Position numbers and translations under genes: made by a program. The notes beneath the pieces were generated by a model. That model saw nothing but the letters and a program-made list of their open reading frames with translations. It was not told where the DNA came from and made no database searches. Shown here in pieces: positions 16,072 to 24,025 of a DNA stretch of 33,246 nt. Source of the stretch: Labilithrix sp. (GTDB lineage Bacteria > Myxococcota > Polyangia > Polyangiales > Polyangiaceae). The stretch is from NCBI GenBank assembly GCA_028287035.1, contig JAQBQL010000164.1:1-33246 (forward strand), written 5' to 3'. The number at the start of each line of letters is the position of its first letter. Position 1 is the stretch's first letter.

Positions 16072-17159
16072 AGCGCCGCGAGGAACTCGGCGATCTGCGG
16101 GAGCGGCAGCACCTTGTCGGCGAGCCCGGCGCGGACCGCCGATCCCGGCATGCCGTACACGACGGCGGTCTCCTGCGACTCGGCGATGACGGTGCCGCCC
16201 GCGTCGCGGATGGCTCGGGCGCCCTCGACCCCGTCGTCGCCCATGCCGGTGAGGATGACGCCGACCGCGCGCGGGCCGACCGCCGCGGCCACGCTCTTCA
16301 GCAGGCGATCGGCGCTCGGGACGTAGCGGTCCTCGGAGCGCGGCGCGCCCACCGTGACGCGCAGCTCGACCCCGTTCGGGTGGACTTCCATGCACTGACG
16401 GCCCGGACACACGAAGCCGGTGAGCTTGCCGAGCCGGTCGCCGTCGACGGCCTCGCTCGTGCGGACCGAGCCGCGCTTGTCGAGGCGCTCGGCGAACGTG
16501 CGCGTGAACTTGTCGGGCATGTGCTGGGCGACCACGATCCCCGCGGTGCTCGTCAGCGGCACCTTCCCGAAGATCTCGAGCAGCGCCGAAGGGCCGCCCG
16601 TCGAGCTGGCGATCGCCACGACGTGCTTCGGGAGGATGTACGGCGCCGCGGCGCGCATCGCCATCGAGTCGGGGAACGCCGGCCGACCGTCCGCGGTGAA
16701 GCTCCCGCTCACCTGCCGGCGGGACGCGGGCGCGGTGGCCGTGAAGCTCGCGCGCAGCTGGCGAACGAGGAGCACCTTCTCGAGGATCTGGTCGCGCAGG
16801 TCGGTGGCGTCGGGAGAGATCTGGGCGGTCGGCTTGGCGACGAAGTCGAGCGCCCCGAGCTCGAGCGCCTTGAAGACGTTCTCCTTCTGCGAGTACGACG
16901 AGACGACGATCACCGGGGTCGCCTGGCGCGACATGAGGATGCGCAGGAACGTGAAGCCGTCCATGCGCGGCATCTCGAGGTCGAGCGTGATCACGTCCGG
17001 CTTCAGCAGCGTCGCGAGGCGCAGCGCCTCCTCGCCGTCCGCCGCCTTGCCGACCACCTCGACCTCGTTCGGATACCCCGCGAACACGTCGGCGATGTTC
17101 CGGCGGTTGTACGCCGAGTCGTCGACCACGAGCAGCCGGATGGGAGGTTTCTGGGACAT
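16068..17159 (-). CDS. cheB: Chemotaxis response regulator protein-glutamate methylesterase CheB
   Basis: The 363-residue product from ATG 17159 is the last gene of the chemosensory operon. The receiver domain (6-125) has acidic VVDDS and phospho-acceptor D60 in LDLEMPRMDG. The CheB methylesterase/deamidase domain (175-363) has the catalytic triad: Ser in ASSTGGPS (S186), His in AQHMP (H213) and Asp in GMGDDG (D309). CheB removes methyl groups from receptor glutamates and is activated by CheA phosphorylation. It starts 22 bases after the cheR stop. Its 3' end overlaps the convergent histidine kinase gene by four bases. Confidence 0.97.
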   Translation of the reverse strand: MSQKPPIRLLVVDDSAYNRRNIADVFAGYPNEVEVVGKAADGEEALRLATLLKPDVITLDLEMPRMDGFTFLRILMSRQATPVIVVSSYSQKENVFKALELGALDFVAKPTAQISPDATDLRDQILEKVLLVRQLRASFTATAPASRRQVSGSFTADGRPAFPDSMAMRAAAPYILPKHVVAIASSTGGPSALLEIFGKVPLTSTAGIVVAQHMPDKFTRTFAERLDKRGSVRTSEAVDGDRLGKLTGFVCPGRQCMEVHPNGVELRVTVGAPRSEDRYVPSADRLLKSVAAAVGPRAVGVILTGMGDDGVEGARAIRDAGGTVIAESQETAVVYGMPGSAVRAGLADKVLPLPQIAEFLAAL

Positions 17160-17181
17160 GAGCGGGCGGGTACGGAGAGCG

Positions 17182-18072
17182 TCAGGTGCCGCCGAGCACC
17201 GGCTTCCGGTACACGAGGTCCTCCTTCAAGTGTAACAGCTCGAAGGCGGTCGAGACATTCAAGAGCGACTCGGAGTGGCCCAGCAGGAGCACGCCGCCGC
17301 CGACCAGGCGCTCGTGGAACATGTCGATGACGCGCCGCCGGTTCGCGGCGTCGAAGTAGATGAGCACGTTGCGACAAAAGATGACGTCGCAGCGGCCGAC
17401 GAGATGCGTGCGCTCCTCGTCGAGCAGGTTCATCTGGCCGAAGTGACAGAGCGCGCGCACCTCGGGGGCGACGCCGAGCAGCTCCGGGCCGCCGGGCTCG
17501 CGCTGCGAGGGCGCGACGAACCACGTGCGCTTCGCCTCGTCGGTGGTCGAGCGGAAGGAGGTCGGTCCGTAGAGGCCGCGGCGCGCCGCGCTGATGCACT
17601 TCTTCGACAGGTCGGAGCCGTAGACGCGGACCTCCCACCCGTCGAAGAGGCCGCTCTCGAGCACGAGCATCGCGATCGTGTAGACCTCCTCGCCGGTCGA
17701 GCAGCCGGCGCTCCACAGCTGGAGACGGCGACGTGCCTTGAGGCGCTCGGCGAGCATCGGCAGGAGCTCGTTCTTGAAGGCGCGGAGCTGGTAGTCCTCG
17801 CGGAAGAAGTACGTCTCGTGCGTCGTGAGGAGCTCGGAGGCCTCGTCCCACTCCTCGCGCGCGAGCGGGCTGTACTTGAGGAGCTGGTAGTAGTCGCCGT
17901 ACGAGGTGATGCCGCGGACGGTGAGGCGCTCACGGAGACGCCGCTCGAGCGATTGCCGCGAGTCCGGCCCGAACCAGATGCCGAGCCGCTCGCTGACGAG
18001 GTCACGGATCAAGCGGTACTCGTCGGCGCGAAGGACGGCCTCCCCGCCCGTGCCCCCGAACCGGCGACGCAT
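17182..18072 (-). CDS. cheR: Chemotaxis protein methyltransferase CheR
   Basis: The 296-residue product from ATG 18072 overlaps the HEAT gene's TGA by one base (TGATG); GTG 18075 is possible. CheR methylates receptor glutamates using S-adenosylmethionine. Segments: the N-terminal helical CheR domain (YRLIRDLVSERLGIWFGPD, RREWDE-like region, THETYFFRE); the SAM-binding motif LWSAGCSTGEEVYTIAM; the YGSDLS strand; and CDVIFCRNVLIYF followed by GGVLLLGHSESL. Length is normal and no TPR extension is present. Confidence 0.96.
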   Translation of the reverse strand: MRRRFGGTGGEAVLRADEYRLIRDLVSERLGIWFGPDSRQSLERRLRERLTVRGITSYGDYYQLLKYSPLAREEWDEASELLTTHETYFFREDYQLRAFKNELLPMLAERLKARRRLQLWSAGCSTGEEVYTIAMLVLESGLFDGWEVRVYGSDLSKKCISAARRGLYGPTSFRSTTDEAKRTWFVAPSQREPGGPELLGVAPEVRALCHFGQMNLLDEERTHLVGRCDVIFCRNVLIYFDAANRRRVIDMFHERLVGGGVLLLGHSESLLNVSTAFELLHLKEDLVYRKPVLGGT

Positions 18073-20153
18073 CACGCGGGCTCCTCGTCGCCACTTCCCC
18101 GACGGACCGAGAGCGCGGCCATGATGGAGTCGCGGACCTCGGCGCTCCGCTCGCGGTCGAGCCGGGCGCGCAGGAGGCCCTCGGCCTCGCTCCCGCCCTC
18201 GTGACCGAGCAGCTCGGCGGCATAGCGCCGGACGGAGACCGCCTCGTGCTCGAGGGCGCGCGCGAGCGAGGCGAGGGCGCGCTCGTCGCCGGTGTTCGCG
18301 AGCTGGGCCAGCGCGAGCTTCGCGACCTCGTGATCGGGATGGTCGGACGCGCCCATCAGCGCCTCGACCCGCCCCTCGACCGGGATCCCGCCGACGACCT
18401 CGACCGCCGCCGCGGCGACCGCCGGCTCCGTGGACCGGAGCAGCGGACGAGCCGCCGCGAAGGCGCGCTCCGGATCGGCGTCCTTCAGCGCGCGGAGGAC
18501 GGCGCCGAGGCGCGTCGGGTCGCGCGTCGTCGCGGCGAGGAGGGCCAGCTGCTCGCCGCGGCCGAGGCGACCGAGCGCCCGGATCGCCGCGCTCGCCACC
18601 ACCGGCTCCTCGTCGGCGAGCGAGAAGGTCACCGCCGCGGCGGCATCGTCACCGCCGAGCGCAGCCAGGGCCTCGATGGCGGAGCGGCGCACCGCGGCCT
18701 CGCGATGGGTCAGCGCGCTCGCGAGAAACGTCGCGTCGGCAGGCTCGGCGCGCCCGGCCCGGGCAAGCGCCTCGAGAAGGGTGGTCGCGCCGAGCGCCGC
18801 CTCGCTGCGAGGGTCGATGCCCCTCGTCGCCTGGCGAGCTGGCCCCGGATGGCGCGACGCGACCGCGAGGAGCGCAGCCTGCCCGGCGACCGCGACCTTC
18901 GGATCCGCCGCACGGACGTGAAGCGTGATCGCCGCGAGGTCGGCGCCGGTGCCGACGATGGCGAGGCTCTTCAGCGCCGGCGCGACCACGTCCGGAGAAG
19001 GGTCGCCGAGCGCCCCACGCATCGCCGCGAGCGACGGCGGCTCGTCCGAGGCGAGCTGCGGAAGCATCGAGATCGTGGCGCCGCGCAGCGAGGGCGCGCC
19101 CGACAGCCCCGCGACGAGCAGCGGCTCGACCGCTTCGTGGCCGAAGAGGCGGAGGGCGGCCTCGGCGCGGTCGGCCACGTGGTCGTCGGAGAGCGCGTCG
19201 GCGATGAGCGCCACGTCGTCGGGATCGCGCACGAGGCCGAGGGCGAGGACCGCCGCTCCGCGTCCATCGTCGTCGGACGTCTCCTCGTCGTCGTCACGCG
19301 CGGCCAGCGAGCGCAGGCGCGCGTGGGCGGGCGCCGAGGCCCGCAGCGTCTTCGCCGCCACGTCGAGCAGCTCGGGGTCGTCCCACGCCTCCTCGATGCT
19401 GCGCCCGAGCGCGATGGTGGCGGTGAGCGCGTGCGTGGGGCTCGGGTCGGCGCACGCCTCGGCGAGCGCACGGACCGCGCGGGGCGTGATGTTGCCGCCG
19501 GCCGCCGCGAGGGCGGGACGGCGGAGGAGCGGGTCCAAGAGGAGCGGCTCGAGAGCGTTCCACGGGATGGCCGCATCCAGGCTACGCAGCGACTCGAGCG
19601 CGGCGAGACGCGCCGGCGGCGAGCTGTCCGCGAGGACCTTGGTGAGCGAGATCTCGGCGAGCTCACGCGCCTCGTCGCCGGCGAGCCCGGCGCGCCCAAG
19701 CCCTTCGGCGGCCGCGACGACGACGTTGGCATCCGGGTCATCGAGGCTCCTCACGAGCGCACGGATTCCGGGGAGCGTGGGGGCGCCGGCCAGCATCTCG
19801 ATCGCGAGCTTGCGACCGTCGGCATCGAGCCGTGACAGCGCGTCGATCGCGCCGGGCACCGCGTCGGGGCCGATCGCCACGAGGGCGTCGACCGCGGCGT
19901 TGCGGAGGCCGATGTCCTCACGCTCTCCGAGCGCCCGCGCCACGGCGAAGACGACGGCGGTGCGGGGCTCGATGCGCGGGGCGGCGGCGCCGGCCTCCTT
20001 GCGGACGCGCCAGTCGGCGTCGGCGAGGGCCACCATGAGGAGCTCGCATGACTCGGGCGCGGGCAGCTGCGGGATCTCCTGCGTCGCGAGGCGACGCACC
20101 TCGGGCTCCGGGTCGGCGAGCCTCGCCCGCACGCTGGCCACGCGGTCGCTCAC
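18072..20153 (-). CDS. HEAT-repeat protein of the chemosensory operon
   Basis: The 693-residue product from GTG 20153 overlaps the cheW stop by four bases (GTGA). Nearly the whole chain is HEAT/PBS-lyase-type helical repeats with the pattern D-x-x-x-x-V-R-x-x-A-A-x-A-L-x-x-L-G. Examples are VRARLADPEPEVRRLATQEI, REAAVRRSAIEALAALG and EHEAVSVRRYAAELLG. An acidic loop (RDDDEETSDDDG) interrupts the array near residue 300. No enzyme motif is seen. HEAT proteins act as binding scaffolds. I recall one reported in a Myxococcus Che cluster (Che7), so a partner-binding role in this pathway is plausible, but partners cannot be read from sequence. Sitting between cheW and cheR with overlaps on both sides, it is clearly part of the operon. 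Confidence 0.85.
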   Translation of the reverse strand: MSDRVASVRARLADPEPEVRRLATQEIPQLPAPESCELLMVALADADWRVRKEAGAAAPRIEPRTAVVFAVARALGEREDIGLRNAAVDALVAIGPDAVPGAIDALSRLDADGRKLAIEMLAGAPTLPGIRALVRSLDDPDANVVVAAAEGLGRAGLAGDEARELAEISLTKVLADSSPPARLAALESLRSLDAAIPWNALEPLLLDPLLRRPALAAAGGNITPRAVRALAEACADPSPTHALTATIALGRSIEEAWDDPELLDVAAKTLRASAPAHARLRSLAARDDDEETSDDDGRGAAVLALGLVRDPDDVALIADALSDDHVADRAEAALRLFGHEAVEPLLVAGLSGAPSLRGATISMLPQLASDEPPSLAAMRGALGDPSPDVVAPALKSLAIVGTGADLAAITLHVRAADPKVAVAGQAALLAVASRHPGPARQATRGIDPRSEAALGATTLLEALARAGRAEPADATFLASALTHREAAVRRSAIEALAALGGDDAAAAVTFSLADEEPVVASAAIRALGRLGRGEQLALLAATTRDPTRLGAVLRALKDADPERAFAAARPLLRSTEPAVAAAAVEVVGGIPVEGRVEALMGASDHPDHEVAKLALAQLANTGDERALASLARALEHEAVSVRRYAAELLGHEGGSEAEGLLRARLDRERSAEVRDSIMAALSVRRGSGDEEPA
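18081..18086 (-). promoter_or_regulatory. Shine-Dalgarno site for cheR
   Basis: GAGGAG lies eight bases before ATG 18072, inside the 3' end of the HEAT gene. It favours ATG 18072 over GTG 18075. Confidence 0.7.
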
Positions 20154-20704
20154 GGCAGCCCGAAGCGCGGCGTGGCGTCGGGGGCCGATGAGCCGGTCAC
20201 GCTCGCCACCGCGTCGGCCAGCGCGCCGTACGCGCGCACGTCGAGCACGAACACGAGCCCGTTCTCGTAGCGCGCGACCCCCTCGATGCCGCGGAGGTCG
20301 TCGCCGCTCCCGAGCTGGGGCGCGGGCTTGATGTTCTCGCCGCCGGTACCGAACACGTCGGTGACCGAGTCGACGACGAGCGCCACGATGCGCCCCGGCA
20401 CCCGGGCGGCGGTCGGCTCGTGCGCTGCGCTGCGTGCGCGGGGGGTCACGTCGACGATGATCCACTTGTTCTTGCGCGTGCTGGTGCCAGGCCCGAGGCC
20501 GAAGCGCTGGCGCAGATCGATGATCGGCACGACCTCCCCGCGGAAGGAGGCGACCCCGCGCACCTCCGCGGGCGCCCGCGGGAGCGCGACGACGTCGAGC
20601 GGGTTCACGATCTCGCGCACCGCCTCGATACGCACCGCATACGCGACGTCACCGACGAGGAAGCCGACGAGGTTCTTCGTAGGGTCGTGGCGCTGCCTGG
20701 GCAT
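20150..20704 (-). CDS. cheW: CheW-like coupling protein (first copy, longer)
   Basis: The 184-residue product starts at ATG 20704. A longer reading back to 20773 would overlap the upstream cheW and adds no CheW-like sequence. The CheW fold is recognisable: LVGFLVGDVAYAVRIEAVREIV, PRAPAEVRGVASFRGEVVPIIDLRQRFGL, KNKWIIVDV, RIVALVVDSVTDVFG and GIEGVARYENGLVFVLDV. CheW links receptors to CheA. An insertion of about 20 residues (TPRARSAAHEPTAARVPG) lies between the fourth and fifth strands. It starts 22 bases after the upstream cheW and overlaps the HEAT gene start. Confidence 0.93.
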   Translation of the reverse strand: MPRQRHDPTKNLVGFLVGDVAYAVRIEAVREIVNPLDVVALPRAPAEVRGVASFRGEVVPIIDLRQRFGLGPGTSTRKNKWIIVDVTPRARSAAHEPTAARVPGRIVALVVDSVTDVFGTGGENIKPAPQLGSGDDLRGIEGVARYENGLVFVLDVRAYGALADAVASVTGSSAPDATPRFGLP

Positions 20705-20726
20705 GGTGCGAGCGGGCTCCGGGAGA

Positions 20727-21215
20727 TCAATCGGTGAAGAGCGGCGTGAGGTCGAGGAGGAGGAGCACGGCATCGGCCCCGGCCGGACGCCCGATGCCGA
20801 CGACGTGCGGCGGCTGGTCGGTGCCGAGCACGTGCGGCGGCTCGATCTCCGACTCGGCGAGGCGGTACACCTCGAGCACCTCGTCGACGAGCAGCCCGAT
20901 GAGCTCCGCGCCGTCGACGAGCAGGATGCGGCTCTTGCGGTCCATCGTGAAGGAGCGCGCGAGCCGGAAGCGCCGCTTCAGATCGACCACCGTGACGAGG
21001 CGGCCGCGGACGCTCATCACGCCTACCACCTCGGGATCGGCGCGTGGCACCTCGGTGATCGGCAGCGGCTTCAGGATCTCGACGATGCTGCCGATCTGGA
21101 TGGCGTACGCCTCCGTCCCCAGCATGAACGCGAGGTACTCGGCGCGCTTGCCGAGCTCGTCGGCGCGCTGCAGCGCCGAGCGGCCTTCGCCGCGACGGGT
21201 CGAGAGCGCCTTCAG
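20727..21215 (-). CDS. cheW: CheW-like coupling protein (second copy), probable CTG start
   Basis: The 162-residue product is taken from CTG 21215. The first in-frame ATG (21125) would remove the first beta strand of the CheW fold (EYLAFMLGTEAYAIQIGSIVEIL), and no ATG, GTG or TTG lies between. CTG 21215 overlaps the cheA TGA as CTGA, matching the GTGA overlaps elsewhere in this operon, and has AAGGAGGT five bases upstream. Other CheW blocks are PRADPEVVGVMSVRGRLVTVVDLKRRF, SRILLVDGAELIGLLVDEVLEVYRL and DAVLLLLDLTPLF. Two CheW copies in one operon suggest array or partner specificity. The product is certain; the start is inferred. Confidence 0.88.
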   Translation of the reverse strand: MKALSTRRGEGRSALQRADELGKRAEYLAFMLGTEAYAIQIGSIVEILKPLPITEVPRADPEVVGVMSVRGRLVTVVDLKRRFRLARSFTMDRKSRILLVDGAELIGLLVDEVLEVYRLAESEIEPPHVLGTDQPPHVVGIGRPAGADAVLLLLDLTPLFTD

Positions 21216-23572
21216 AACGCACCTCCTTCGCCGAGCGCCTTCACGCCCCGGTGAGCGTCCAGCGCGGAGCCCGCGAGCCGCGTCTCGGGGCTGGCGAGCA
21301 CCTCGTTGATGAGCGCCGCCGCGTCGAGCACGAGGCCGACGCGCTGATCCCCGAGCTCGGTCGCCCCGGCCAGGCCGCGCGCCTTGCGCAGCGATTTGCC
21401 GAGCGCCTTGATGACGATGTCCTGCTGGCCGACCAGCTTGTCGACGATGAAGCCGACGCGCCGTTCGGCGACGCTCGCCACGATGCAGTAGCTCTTCGGC
21501 CGCTTGCCGGGACGCACCTCGGGCGGCCGCGGCGTCTTCGCGGCCTCGTTGATCCAGACGCCGGGCCGGTACCCCTCGAGCTCGAACAGGCGCGCGAGAC
21601 GCACGATCGGGAGCGTGGCCCCGCGCTGGGTCATGACCTCGCGGCCCTCGAAGGTCCTGATCATCGAGTCGTCGAAGACGATCGCCTCCTCGACGCTCGC
21701 GAGCGGCATGCAGAACGTGCGGCCCGCCACCTCGAGCATCAGCACGCTGATGATGGCGAGCGTGATGGGCAGCGTGATCGTCATCTTCGTGCCGATGCCG
21801 ACCTCGCTCGAGATGTCGACGACGCCGCCCAGCTTGCTGATGTTCGTCTTGACGATGTCCATGCCGACGCCGCGGCCGGAGAGCGCCGTCACGTCGTCGC
21901 GCGTCGTGAAGCCCGCCTGGAAGACCAGCGCGAGGATCTCCTTGTGGCTCATCTCGCGGGCCTCGGGCTCGCTGACCAGCCCGCGCCGCAGCGCCGCCTG
22001 CACGATCACGCGCGGGTCCATGCCCTTGCCGTCGTCCTCGATCTCGAGGACCACGTGGTTGCCCTTCTGGAACGCATTGAGCGCGATGGTGCCGACCGGC
22101 GGCTTGCCGACGCGCATGCGCTCCTCCTTGTCCTCGATGCCATGGTCGATGGCATTCCGGATCATGTGCATCAGCGGATCGGAGAGCTCCTCGACGATGA
22201 GCTTGTCGATCTCCGTCTCGGCGCCGGCGATGACGAGGTTCACCTGCTTGTCGTGCTCGCGCGAGATCTGCCGCACGATGCGCGCGAGCTTGTCGAAGAC
22301 CTGGCCCAGCGGGACCATGCGAACCTCGAGGATGCCGTTCTGCATCTGCGCGAGGTGACGCTCGAACGAGCGATGCAGGCGATGGAGGTCCGGCGAGATC
22401 TCCTTCAGCGTCGGGTCGAGGCGCACGCGCTCCTCGAGCCGCGCGACCACGCCGCGCACGATCGCGAGCTCGCCGACGATGTTCATCAGGTGATCGAGCT
22501 TGCGGATGTCGACGCGGACCGTCTGCGTCACGCTGCGCAGCGTGAGCTCGCGCTGCGGGTCGCGCGCGCCGCTCGGCGTCGTCTGGCCGAACGCGGGCAC
22601 GCCGCCGGCCTGCGGCATGGCGCCGGGGGCGAAGGTCCCGCCCGGCGGTACCGAGGGGGCTCCGGGCGGCGCGGACGTGCGCGTGACCCCGTTGATCTCG
22701 TCGAGCAGCGCCTCGCCGGCCGCGGTGGTCGACGGGTACCGCGACTCCACGACGGACGGCGGCGGGACGCTGCCGAGCGGTGAGGCCCCGCCGTCGCGAC
22801 GGCGAACCTCCTCGACCGTGATGTTCGGGCCGGCCACCGCGCCGCGCAGGACCGCGATGTTCGCGCGGCTGGCGACGAGGATCTCGAGCTCGACGCTCTC
22901 CGCGTCCCCGCCCTCGCCGGTGGGCAGGAACGTGATGATCTCGCCGTGCGGACGGGTCTTCGACTTGAGGTCGTCGAGCGCCGAGTCGATGGTCGAGAGC
23001 TGGAAGTGGACGCGGAGGCGGTAGAGGAGGAGCCCCCCCTGCAGGTTCGTGCGGAGCCGGTGCTCCTCGTACTCGGTGAGCACGCCGAGCAGACCCGGAT
23101 CGAGCTCGTACTGGGCGACGACGCTGCCGCCGCCTCCGCCCTTCTGCTGCGCGACCTGGCCGAGCGACGCGAGCAGGGCCTTCACCTCCTGCGCGGGCTC
23201 CGGCGCGTCGCCCTTGGCCGCGGCGAGGATCCGCCCGTACAGCTCGACGGACTGGAAGAGGAGATCGAGCACCTGCGAGGTGAGCTCGATGCGCCCGAGC
23301 CGCAGGTCGTCGAGGAGGTTCTCGAGCTCGTGGGAGAGGCCGCTCATCATCGCGGCGCCGAACAGGCCGGAGAGCCCCTTCAGCGTGTGCACCGCGCGGA
23401 ACACGTCGTTCACGAGCTCGGCGTCGCTGCCGCCGCGTCGGGACACCTCGTCGAGCGCGAGCAGATCGCGGCTGAGGCCGTCGACGATCTCCTGCGCCTC
23501 CGAGAAGAACTCCTCGCGGGCCTTTTCGCCGGCGCTCTCGCCGCGCCCGCCGCCGCCGGAGTGCTCAGCCAC
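21212..23572 (-). CDS. cheA: Chemotaxis histidine kinase CheA
   Basis: The 786-residue product from GTG 23572 overlaps the cheY stop by eight bases, with AGGGG about eight bases upstream. Domains: an Hpt/P1 domain (20-130) with phospho-acceptor H62 in VHTLKGLSGL; a region at about 160-240 that could be a P2-like docking domain; and a Pro/Gly-rich linker. Then the P3 dimerisation helices begin at VRVDIRKLDHLMNIVGELAIVRG. The HATPase has N box HMIRNAIDHGIED, G1 EDDGKGMD and G2 GRGVGMDIV. A terminal CheW-like P5 starts near ITLPITLAIISVLMLEVAGRTF. All catalytic motifs are intact. It should phosphorylate the CheY-like protein and CheB of the same operon. Confidence 0.97.
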   Translation of the reverse strand: MAEHSGGGGRGESAGEKAREEFFSEAQEIVDGLSRDLLALDEVSRRGGSDAELVNDVFRAVHTLKGLSGLFGAAMMSGLSHELENLLDDLRLGRIELTSQVLDLLFQSVELYGRILAAAKGDAPEPAQEVKALLASLGQVAQQKGGGGGSVVAQYELDPGLLGVLTEYEEHRLRTNLQGGLLLYRLRVHFQLSTIDSALDDLKSKTRPHGEIITFLPTGEGGDAESVELEILVASRANIAVLRGAVAGPNITVEEVRRRDGGASPLGSVPPPSVVESRYPSTTAAGEALLDEINGVTRTSAPPGAPSVPPGGTFAPGAMPQAGGVPAFGQTTPSGARDPQRELTLRSVTQTVRVDIRKLDHLMNIVGELAIVRGVVARLEERVRLDPTLKEISPDLHRLHRSFERHLAQMQNGILEVRMVPLGQVFDKLARIVRQISREHDKQVNLVIAGAETEIDKLIVEELSDPLMHMIRNAIDHGIEDKEERMRVGKPPVGTIALNAFQKGNHVVLEIEDDGKGMDPRVIVQAALRRGLVSEPEAREMSHKEILALVFQAGFTTRDDVTALSGRGVGMDIVKTNISKLGGVVDISSEVGIGTKMTITLPITLAIISVLMLEVAGRTFCMPLASVEEAIVFDDSMIRTFEGREVMTQRGATLPIVRLARLFELEGYRPGVWINEAAKTPRPPEVRPGKRPKSYCIVASVAERRVGFIVDKLVGQQDIVIKALGKSLRKARGLAGATELGDQRVGLVLDAAALINEVLASPETRLAGSALDAHRGVKALGEGGAF
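21221..21228 (-). promoter_or_regulatory. Near-perfect Shine-Dalgarno (AAGGAGGT) before the CTG start of cheW
   Basis: AAGGAGGT lies five bases before CTG 21215, within the last codons of cheA. It is the strongest ribosome site in the window and has no ATG, GTG or TTG at a suitable distance in the cheW frame. Confidence 0.7.
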
Positions 23573-23951
23573 GGAGGAGCCCCTCGATCGTCGCGCGCAG
23601 CTGCTCGGGGGTGAAGGGCTTCGGCACGAAGGCGTCGGCGCCGAGCTTCTTGCCGCGCTCGACGTCGCGCTCGGTGGCCTGCGTGGAGATGATGACGAGC
23701 GGCGTCGCCTTGTAGTTCTCGGATCGGCGGATGAAGCTGATGAGCTCGAGCCCGTTCACGTCCGGCATGTTGATGTCGGTGATGACGAGGTCGTACCGGG
23801 CGCGCGGCAGCAGCCGCATGGCGTCGAAGCCGCTCTGCGCCTCGGTCACCTCGACGTCGCCGAGCTGCGCGCGGGCCTCCGGATCCTCGAGGATCGCCCG
23901 GATCAGCGAGCGCGTGGACGCGGAGTCCTCCACCACGAGAATGCGGCGCAC
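23565..23951 (-). CDS. CheY-like single-domain response regulator
   Basis: The 128-residue product from GTG 23951 is the first gene of the chemosensory operon. It has a complete receiver: ILVVEDS acidic pocket, phospho-acceptor D59 in VITDINMPD, Ser/Thr in IIST, and conserved K111 in PKPFTPEQL. No output domain. It should receive phosphate from CheA and act on an unknown output such as the motility machinery. Being a stand-alone receiver heading the operon is typical of CheY; flagellar CheY identity cannot be claimed. Confidence 0.93.
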   Translation of the reverse strand: MRRILVVEDSASTRSLIRAILEDPEARAQLGDVEVTEAQSGFDAMRLLPRARYDLVITDINMPDVNGLELISFIRRSENYKATPLVIISTQATERDVERGKKLGADAFVPKPFTPEQLRATIEGLLRG

Positions 23952-23957
23952 AGGGCG

Positions 23958-23963
23958 AATCTA
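23958..23963 (-). promoter_or_regulatory. Possible -10 element (TAGATT) for the chemosensory operon
   Basis: TAGATT is six bases before GTG 23951, so the operon message could begin at its first start codon. No Shine-Dalgarno lies between. Confidence 0.45.
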
Positions 23964-24007
23964 ACAGCCTCGCGTCTTGCCCGGGAGATTTGGGGCAAGG
24001 CTTTCGG

Positions 24008-24013
24008 TAGACT
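24008..24013 (+). promoter_or_regulatory. Possible -10 element (TAGACT) for the CinA-like gene
   Basis: TAGACT is 12 bases before ATG 24026, predicting a leader of about five bases. GGAAG directly precedes the ATG. Confidence 0.35.
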
Positions 24014-24025
24014 CGCTGCCGGAAG

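Noticed and set aside
18201..19835. 544-codon frame opposite the HEAT gene
   Set aside because: The HEAT periodicity is clear on the other strand; this translation is basic and patternless.
20605..21222. Alternative frame covering the second cheW with a GTG start near its Shine-Dalgarno
   Set aside because: The translation has no CheW pattern; the CheW strands are in the frame starting at CTG 21215.
21251..22783. 510-codon frame opposite cheA
   Set aside because: cheA motifs are complete on the minus strand; this is a mirror of them.
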